A DNA stretch of 64,000 bases from Phenylobacterium montanum (GTDB taxonomy: Bacteria; Pseudomonadota; Alphaproteobacteria; Caulobacterales; Caulobacteraceae): positions 1,178,001 to 1,242,000 of the forward strand of contig NZ_CP073078.1 in the NCBI RefSeq assembly GCF_018135625.1, in the 5' to 3' direction. The notes under the pieces are model-generated. The model saw only the letters and a list, made by a program, of their open reading frames with translations, was not told the DNA's origin and made no database searches. The translations under genes and the position numbers were made by a program. This document shows positions 58,651 through 64,000 of the stretch, piece by piece (the stretch's first letter is position 1; each line of letters starts with the position of its first letter).

Positions 58651-60293
58651 TCAAGCGCCATCCCCTCGCCGCCCTCGCGGCGGCTGTCTCGCTCCTTGCG
58701 GCGGCCTCACCCGCCCCTGCGCAGGACCGGCCCGTGGTCGATGCGCCGGCCGGCCAGGTCCAGGGAACGCTCGACGGCGAGATCCGGGTGTTCAAGAACC
58801 TGCCGTACGCCCAACCGCCGGTGGGGCCGTTGCGCTGGAAGCCGCCCGCGGCGCCGGCCCGCTGGAGCAACCTTCGCGACGCCTCGCAGTTCGGGCCCGC
58901 CTGCCTGCAGCCCCGGGCGGCCCAGGCCGGCATCTATACCGACAACCTGCCGCAGATGAGCGAGGACTGCCTGTCGCTGAACATCTGGACGCCCAAGGAC
59001 GCCAAGGCCGCGCCGGTGATGGTCTGGATCCACGGCGGCGCGCTGAGCGGCGGCGGCGCCCGGGAGGCGATCTATGACGGCCGGCGCCTCGCTGAGCGCG
59101 GGATCCTGGTGGTCTCGATCAACTATCGGCTGGGCGTTTTGGGCTACCTCGCCCATCCAGGCCTGAGCGCGGAGTCTCCGCTGGGCGTCTCCGGCAACTA
59201 CGGCCTGCTCGATCAGATCGAGGCCCTGAGATGGGTGAAGCGCAACATCGCCGCGTTCGGCGGCGATCCGGCGAAAGTGACCATAGCGGGCGAATCCGCC
59301 GGCGGCCTCAGCGTCATGTACCTGATGGCTGCGCCGGACGCCCGCGGCCTGTTCGCCAAGGCCATAGCCGAGAGCGCCTACATGATCTCGACCCCGTCGC
59401 TGACGGAGCGTCGGTTCGGCGAAATACCGGCGGAAGAGAGCGGCCTCGCCCTGGCGGCCAAGCTGCATGCGCCGGACATCGCGGCGCTGAGGGCCATGGA
59501 CGCCGAGAAGCTGACCAATGCGGCGGCCATGGCGCGGTTCGCACCCTTCGCCGCCGTCGACGGCCATGTGCTGCCGGGCCAACTGGTCGACGTGTTTGAC
59601 AGGGGGCAACAGGCGCACGTGCCGATCCTGGCGGGCTTCAACAGCGGAGAGATCCGCTCCCTGGCCATATTGGCGCCGCCGGTTCCGGCCAATGCGGCGA
59701 CCTATGAGGCGATCATCCGCAGCCGCTATGGCGACTTGGCCGACACTTTCCTGCGGCTCTATCCGAGCAGCAATCTGCACGAGAGCATCTTCGCCACGAC
59801 GCGGGACGCGCTCTATGGCTGGACGGCGGTGCGGCTGGTCAAGAAGCAGGCCGAGCTAGGCCTGCCGTCATACCTCTACCTGTTCGACCACGGCTATCCG
59901 GCCGCCGACAATGCGGGGCTGCACGGCTTCCACGCCAGCGAGCTGCCGTTCGTGTTTGGCACCGCGGACCGCACGCCGGCCTACTGGCCCAGGCCGCCGA
60001 AGACGGCGGGCGAGGCAGCCCTGTCCGACGCCATGCTGGACTATTGGGCGAGCTTCGTCGCGACCGGCGCGCCGAAGGCTGCGGGCCAGCCGGACTGGCC
60101 GGCCTATGACACCGCGGGCGCCTTCATGGCGTTCCAGGATAGCCCTCGGCCATGGGCCAGCCTGATGCCTGGCATGTACGCGTTGCACGAGGCGGTGGTC
60201 TGCCGCCGACGGGCCAAGGGCGACATCGCCTGGAACTGGAATGTCGGGATCGCCTCGCCACCCCTGCCGCCCGCGACCGCAGCCTGCCGCTGA
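58647..60293 (+). CDS. Type B carboxylesterase, exported
   Basis: The protein has 548 residues. The signal peptide is MIKRHPLAALAAAVSLLAAASPAPAQ. FKNLPYAQPPVGPLRWKPP, EDCLSLNIWTP and PVMVWIHGGALSGGG (oxyanion hole) are type B carboxylesterase segments. KVTIAGESAGGLSVMYLM has the nucleophile Ser in GESAGG. The Glu/Asp near GFNSGEIRS and the His in NAGLHGFHASELPFVFG complete the likely catalytic triad. It hydrolyses an ester in the periplasm. It overlaps the MFS gene and converges on the TetR gene with a gap of 2 bases. The C-terminal 40 residues, with PPLPPATAACR, are unusual and may be flexible. Confidence 0.92.
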   Translation: MIKRHPLAALAAAVSLLAAASPAPAQDRPVVDAPAGQVQGTLDGEIRVFKNLPYAQPPVGPLRWKPPAAPARWSNLRDASQFGPACLQPRAAQAGIYTDNLPQMSEDCLSLNIWTPKDAKAAPVMVWIHGGALSGGGAREAIYDGRRLAERGILVVSINYRLGVLGYLAHPGLSAESPLGVSGNYGLLDQIEALRWVKRNIAAFGGDPAKVTIAGESAGGLSVMYLMAAPDARGLFAKAIAESAYMISTPSLTERRFGEIPAEESGLALAAKLHAPDIAALRAMDAEKLTNAAAMARFAPFAAVDGHVLPGQLVDVFDRGQQAHVPILAGFNSGEIRSLAILAPPVPANAATYEAIIRSRYGDLADTFLRLYPSSNLHESIFATTRDALYGWTAVRLVKKQAELGLPSYLYLFDHGYPAADNAGLHGFHASELPFVFGTADRTPAYWPRPPKTAGEAALSDAMLDYWASFVATGAPKAAGQPDWPAYDTAGAFMAFQDSPRPWASLMPGMYALHEAVVCRRRAKGDIAWNWNVGIASPPLPPATAACR

Positions 60294-60295
60294 AA

Positions 60296-60976
60296 TCAGC
60301 CCTTTTCGGACTTCAGCGACAGGAAGCCGGCGGCCATGAAGCGGGCGATGCGGGCCTTGACCGCCATGAAGTCGTCGGAATGGCAGACCCCGCCGGACAG
60401 CCGGTCGATGCGGCCGGTGCGGGCGAAAGTGTTCATCAGGGCGCCGGTGACGAAGTGGTAGCCCCAGAAGATGTCCTCTTCCGAATAGTCCGGCAGGGCC
60501 TTCTTGAGGATGCCGACCAGCTTCAGCACCACCGGATCGAAGTGGACGTCCATCAGCGCCGCCCCCTCGGGCGTGTTGCTGACCCGGGCGCAGAAGGCGG
60601 CGTAGTTCATCCAGGGCTCGCCGCCCTGAAAATAGAGATCGAGGTCGGTGTCGAGAAAGGCGTGCAGCGCGCCCTCCACCGTCGGATGATCGCCAACCTC
60701 GGCCTCGTAGCGGTCCAGAGCCTCCACCCGCCGCCCGCTGGTCACGGCGGCCCGACGGGCGAACACCGCTTCGAACAGGCTGAGCTTGTCGTCGAAATAG
60801 TAGTGCAACAGGGTCGTGTGCACGCCGACGCGCAGGGCCACGTCGCGCAGGGTCACCCCGTGCAGGCCGTTCCTGGAGAATAGGAATTCGGCCGCATCGA
60901 GTATCTGCTCGAGCGTTTCGGCGCGCTGCTCGGCCTTGGTGCGGCGAACCCGCTTGGGCGTCGGCCCCTCGGACAT
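60296..60976 (-). CDS. TetR-family transcriptional regulator
   Basis: The protein has 226 residues. RAETLEQILDAAEFLFSRNGLHGVTLRDVALRVGVHTTLLHYYFDDKLSLFEAVF is the N-terminal helix-turn-helix of TetR repressors. The rest is a helical ligand domain with a hydrophobic WMNYAAFCARVSNTPEGAAL segment. GAGAGG lies upstream of the ATG at 60976. It is 46 bases after the acyl-CoA synthetase gene on the same strand, so it probably senses a CoA ester or related acid and represses the local catabolic genes. No operator could be linked to it with confidence. Confidence 0.92.
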   Translation of the reverse strand: MSEGPTPKRVRRTKAEQRAETLEQILDAAEFLFSRNGLHGVTLRDVALRVGVHTTLLHYYFDDKLSLFEAVFARRAAVTSGRRVEALDRYEAEVGDHPTVEGALHAFLDTDLDLYFQGGEPWMNYAAFCARVSNTPEGAALMDVHFDPVVLKLVGILKKALPDYSEEDIFWGYHFVTGALMNTFARTGRIDRLSGGVCHSDDFMAVKARIARFMAAGFLSLKSEKG

Positions 60977-61022
60977 CAAGCCAACCTCTCAAATCCGCGG
61001 GCAGGCTGGCTCGGCGCACGCG

Positions 61023-62627
61023 TCAGGAACTGGACCCTCCGCCAGCAGCCTCCCCCTGCGCGTATTCGGCACGCAGCCTGATCTTGTCAATCTTTCCCGT
61101 AGACGCCAGGGGCATGGCCTCGACCTGCACGATGCGGTCAGGAAGCCACCAGTCGGCCACCTTGCCGCGCAAGCCCTGCAGCAGATCCTGCTCGTCGATG
61201 GCCTCGCCCCTGATCGGCTCGACGATCAGCACCGGGCGCTCGCCCCATTTCGGGTCCGGCCGGCCGATCACCGCGACCTGAGCGACATCGGGGCGGCGGC
61301 CGACAATGTCCTCGATTTCGGCCGGATTGATCCACTCGCCGCCCGACTTGATCAGGTCCTTGGAGCGCCCGCAGATGGTGAGATTGCCGGCCTCGTCGAG
61401 GCTGGCGAGATCGCCGGTGTCGAAATAGCCCTCCGGATCGAGCGCGTCGGCCTCGGCCTTGAAGTAGCGGTCGAGCACGCTGGCGCCCTTGACCTTCAGA
61501 TGGCCGACCACCCCGCGCTGCCGGGCGAGCGTGACCCCGTCCGCGTCGGTGAGCTTGAGGTCGAGGCCCATCACCGGGCGCCCCGAGGCCCGCAATGCGC
61601 CGGGCGGCGCATCGCGCGACGCCACGGCGCCCAGGGGCGACAGCTCGGTCATGCCCCAACTGGTCTGCACCTGCGCGCCCAATCGCTGTTCCATCCGCTG
61701 GATCAGGGCGTCGGGGCAGCTGGAGCCGCCGATGATCAGCCGTTCCAAGTCGGGCAACTCGCCGCCCGTGGCGTCCAGGTGGTCGATCACGCCGAGCCAG
61801 ACTGTCTGGACGCCGGCGGCGACCGTGATCTTCTCGTCTCGCATCAGGCGGGCCAGGCTCGCGCCGTCCGTATGCCTGCCAGGCAGCATCAGCTTTGCGC
61901 CCACCGCAGGCGCGGCGAAGGGCAGGCCCCAGCCATTGGCGTGGAACATGGGCACGGCGACCAGCACCGCATCGCGGCCGGTCAGGGCGAAGGCGTCGGC
62001 CTGGAGCGCGCGCAGGGTGTGCAGGTAGTTGGAGCGATGGGTGTAGAGCACGCCCTTGGGGCTTCCCGTGGTGCCGGAGGTGTAGCAGAGGCCGGCCGGG
62101 GTCTCCTCGTCGAAGCCGCCCCAAGCCACAGCGGCGCCGTGCGCTTGCAGCAGCGCCTCATAGGCCCAGGCCCTGGCCTGACCGCCGGCCACCGGACCGG
62201 GCGCCGCCTCCTCGTCCAAGAAGATGACGTGCTCGAGCCCGGGGCACAGCGGGAGGATTTCGTTCACCAGCGGCAGAAGGTTCGCCGCCGCCGCCAAGAC
62301 CCGGTCCTCGGCCTCGTTGACCATCGCCGCCAGATGGGCCGCAGTCAGACGCGGGTTGAGCGTGTGACAGACCAGGCCAAAGCCCATGGCCGCGTAGTAG
62401 GTTTCCAGGTGGTGCTGGGTGTTCCAGGCCAGGGTCGCGATCCGGTCGCCGAAGCCCAGCCCCAGCGACGCCAATGCGCCCGACAGCCGATTGCTGCGCT
62501 CGTGCAGCGCCGCATAGCCGATACGTCCGGCGACCTGGCCAGCGTCGGCCGTGACCACCGCCTGCTCCCCCGACCATTTGGCGGCGTGATCGAGGAACTT
62601 GTCTACCGTTAAGGCGTAGGACTGCAT
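61023..62627 (-). CDS. Acyl-CoA synthetase (AMP-binding, medium/long-chain type)
   Basis: The protein has 534 residues. CYTSGTTGSPKGVLYTHRSNYLHTL is the AMP-binding P-loop signature. VPMFHANGWGLPFAAPAVGAKLMLPGRH, SWGMTELSPLG (A5-type), DPEGYFDTGDLASLDEAGNLTICGRSKDLIKSGGEWINPAEIE and the final STGKIDKIRLR (with the catalytic Lys) are all in order. It joins CoA to a fatty, aromatic or other acid using ATP. The ATG at 62627 is preferred over 62684 by alignment of the usual start MQSYALTVDKFLDHAAKW. It lies between the TonB receptor and TetR genes on the same strand, so it may activate the imported compound or its hydrolysis product. Confidence 0.93.
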   Translation of the reverse strand: MQSYALTVDKFLDHAAKWSGEQAVVTADAGQVAGRIGYAALHERSNRLSGALASLGLGFGDRIATLAWNTQHHLETYYAAMGFGLVCHTLNPRLTAAHLAAMVNEAEDRVLAAAANLLPLVNEILPLCPGLEHVIFLDEEAAPGPVAGGQARAWAYEALLQAHGAAVAWGGFDEETPAGLCYTSGTTGSPKGVLYTHRSNYLHTLRALQADAFALTGRDAVLVAVPMFHANGWGLPFAAPAVGAKLMLPGRHTDGASLARLMRDEKITVAAGVQTVWLGVIDHLDATGGELPDLERLIIGGSSCPDALIQRMEQRLGAQVQTSWGMTELSPLGAVASRDAPPGALRASGRPVMGLDLKLTDADGVTLARQRGVVGHLKVKGASVLDRYFKAEADALDPEGYFDTGDLASLDEAGNLTICGRSKDLIKSGGEWINPAEIEDIVGRRPDVAQVAVIGRPDPKWGERPVLIVEPIRGEAIDEQDLLQGLRGKVADWWLPDRIVQVEAMPLASTGKIDKIRLRAEYAQGEAAGGGSSS

Positions 62628-62704
62628 GGTCAGACAGACGGGCCTGCAAAACAAAGCTCGGCCGCCGGCTGGACTAGCCAGCACGGCGGCCGCAAGGGGG
62701 ACCG

Positions 62705-64000
62705 CTAGAAGGTCTTCATGACGCTGACGCCGAACTGGCGCGGCGCGCCGGCCAGGCGGATCGGCGACAGCAAGGCGCTGACATAGTGGTCGTCGGTGAG
62801 GTTGTAGGCGTAGCCGGTGACGACATAGCCGTTATGGGTCCAGGCGAGTGAAGCGCCCACAATGTCCCGCGCCGCCAGGTAGTCGCCCTGAGCCCGGTTG
62901 TCGAACAGCGTTCCCCACTGGTCGGAGATGTGGCTGTAGGTCATGCCCGGCGTCAGGGTGTCACCGTCGTTCAGGTGGAAATTGTAGCTGGCGCCGAGGT
63001 TGAAGGTGAAATTGGGCGCGTAGGTCTGCGGATGCCCGCCGAGATTGATACAGAAGGCGCTCGCCGGTCCCTTGGTCGGATTGCAGACATGTCCGTCGGT
63101 GCCGACCCTGGGATCCTCGGAATAGAACGTGCCGAGCTCGGTATGCTCCAGGCCCAGGCCCGCATTGAGCGAGAAGTCTCCGAACACCGCCTGGACCGAG
63201 CCTTCGACCCCGTAGAGCTTGGTGCGCCCGGGGACGTTCTCCTCGGTCTGGCTGAAGAACGACGGGTCGTTCGGCAGGGGAATGATCACCTGGAAGTGCT
63301 GGAAGCTGTTGTCGTAGGCGCCCACCTGCAGCCGCACATGGTTGTCGAACAGGCTCGACTTCCAGCCGATCTCGTAGTCGGTCACATATTCCTGCTTGAA
63401 CGGCGGGGGCATGTAACCGCCGAAGAAGTAGAGCGGCGTGTTCAGGCCGCCGGGCTTGGCCCCGGTGGCGACGAAGGCGTAGAGGAAATTGTGTTCGTTC
63501 AGGTTCCAGTTCAGCGTGACCTTGCCGGTGAGGTTGTTGCCCTTCTCGCTGCCGTTCATGCTCCAGCTGTAGCCGTACGGAATGAGTTCGGGGATGTAGA
63601 AGGTCCCGACATTCTTGGTGAACCAGTTGGTGTAGCGGGCGCCGACCTGTAGCTGGAAGCCGGCCGGCAGGTCGTAGCTGACCTGACCAAACACCGCCCA
63701 ATTGTAGGTCCGGTTTGTCCCGTTCAGGTCTTCGTCATAGACGCCGTGCGGTACGCCGATTTCGAACCCTCCATACGGGAAGTTGTAGGTGATGTTCCCG
63801 TAGTAGGCCCCGAGGATCCAGGTCAGCGGCCCCTTGCTGGGCGAAATGACGTTGAACTCCTGGGACAGGGTCGTCGTGTCCACGCCCTCGTCGATCATGT
63901 AGTTGCTGCCGGTCGGCGCCGCGGCTGTCGGCCCGGTCCAGGCGGTCCCGTCGATGTCGCCGGTCCAGGCCGACCGGCTGGTCGCGCCGCTGGTGACCGA
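62705..64000 (-). CDS. TonB-dependent outer membrane receptor (partial; N-terminus beyond window end)
   Basis: At least 431 residues of barrel are visible and the frame stays open to the right edge. LSQEFNVISPSKGPLTWILGAYYGNI, WAVFGQVSYDLPAGFQLQVGARYTNW and LNEHNFLYAFVATGAKPGGLN are paired beta-strands of the barrel; YVTDYEIGWKSSLFDNHVRLQVGAYDNSFQHFQV is a well-known stretch of such receptors. The end QFGVSVMKTF has the C-terminal Phe for barrel assembly. The plug and signal peptide lie outside the window. It is 77 bases upstream of the acyl-CoA synthetase gene and may be in one operon with it. The substrate is unknown but is likely a carbon source. Confidence 0.92.
   Translation of the reverse strand, partial: SVTSGATSRSAWTGDIDGTAWTGPTAAAPTGSNYMIDEGVDTTTLSQEFNVISPSKGPLTWILGAYYGNITYNFPYGGFEIGVPHGVYDEDLNGTNRTYNWAVFGQVSYDLPAGFQLQVGARYTNWFTKNVGTFYIPELIPYGYSWSMNGSEKGNNLTGKVTLNWNLNEHNFLYAFVATGAKPGGLNTPLYFFGGYMPPPFKQEYVTDYEIGWKSSLFDNHVRLQVGAYDNSFQHFQVIIPLPNDPSFFSQTEENVPGRTKLYGVEGSVQAVFGDFSLNAGLGLEHTELGTFYSEDPRVGTDGHVCNPTKGPASAFCINLGGHPQTYAPNFTFNLGASYNFHLNDGDTLTPGMTYSHISDQWGTLFDNRAQGDYLAARDIVGASLAWTHNGYVVTGYAYNLTDDHYVSALLSPIRLAGAPRQFGVSVMKTF

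Noticed and set aside
1-64000. tRNA, rRNA, insertion-sequence or phage genes
   Set aside because: I looked for cloverleaf-like segments, transposase motifs and terminal inverted repeats with target duplications and saw none that I could support by eye.

Overview
The window is GC-rich DNA, densely coded, with Shine-Dalgarno-led genes, many 4-bp ATGA overlaps, TonB-dependent receptors and degradative operons. This suggests an alphaproteobacterium, most likely Caulobacterales (Caulobacter/Phenylobacterium type) or a sphingomonad-like relative. This is inferred from gene content; there is no rRNA or other marker here to prove it. I saw no tRNA, rRNA, insertion sequence or CRISPR array.

Region 1 (1-19,475) is a surface-polysaccharide locus. 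On the minus strand lie two family-4 glycosyltransferases, a conserved protein of unknown function, a Gfo/Idh/MocA sugar dehydrogenase, another glycosyltransferase and an RmlD-like sugar reductase. A plus-strand polyprenyl-phosphate sugar transferase, a further glycosyltransferase, a methyltransferase, a Wzx-type flippase and a Wzc/ExoP-type chain-length tyrosine kinase complete the set expected of a Wzx/Wzy-like exopolysaccharide or O-antigen pathway. No obvious Wzy polymerase is seen.

Region 2 (9,973-36,000, interleaved with region 1) holds the most unusual feature: four paralogous large secreted proteins. Each has an N-terminal GH114-like (endo-alpha-1,4-polygalactosaminidase family) TIM barrel, a CBM60-like module and RTX-type Gly/Asp repeats. 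They then carry 9, 7, 3 or 0 tandem cadherin/Big-like repeats of about 97 residues, and a C-terminal secretion region. None has a Sec signal peptide, so type I secretion is likely, although no type I transporter is in the window. Large parts are nearly identical between copies 1-3. Copies 1 and 2 are direct repeats flanking the flippase and kinase genes. Copies 2 and 3 are inverted repeats flanking a small cassette of GMC oxidoreductase with Tat-type subunit, UbiA-type prenyltransferase and GT-C-like membrane protein. That cassette may make or use a polyprenyl-phosphate sugar.

Region 3 (36,548-38,694) has an acyltransferase-3 membrane protein, a small conserved protein and a nitroreductase.

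Region 4 (38,894-49,348) looks like an amine/amino-acid utilisation locus. A five-gene minus-strand operon encodes a class III aminotransferase, an aldehyde dehydrogenase, a second class III aminotransferase, an exported TolB-propeller/PHP metallohydrolase and an APC permease. Opposite it lie a PLP-dependent decarboxylase and a GntR/FadR regulator.

Region 5 (49,350-64,000) is a catabolic island. It has a five-gene operon (NTF2-like, CMD-like, VOC, TonB receptor, CoA-transferase), an aldehyde dehydrogenase with a DsbA/HCCA-isomerase-like protein, and an MFS transporter overlapping a type B carboxylesterase. The far end has a TetR regulator, an acyl-CoA synthetase and the 3' part of a second TonB receptor. 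The substrate is not identifiable from sequence alone, but the logic is outer-membrane uptake, hydrolysis, CoA activation or transfer, and aldehyde oxidation.
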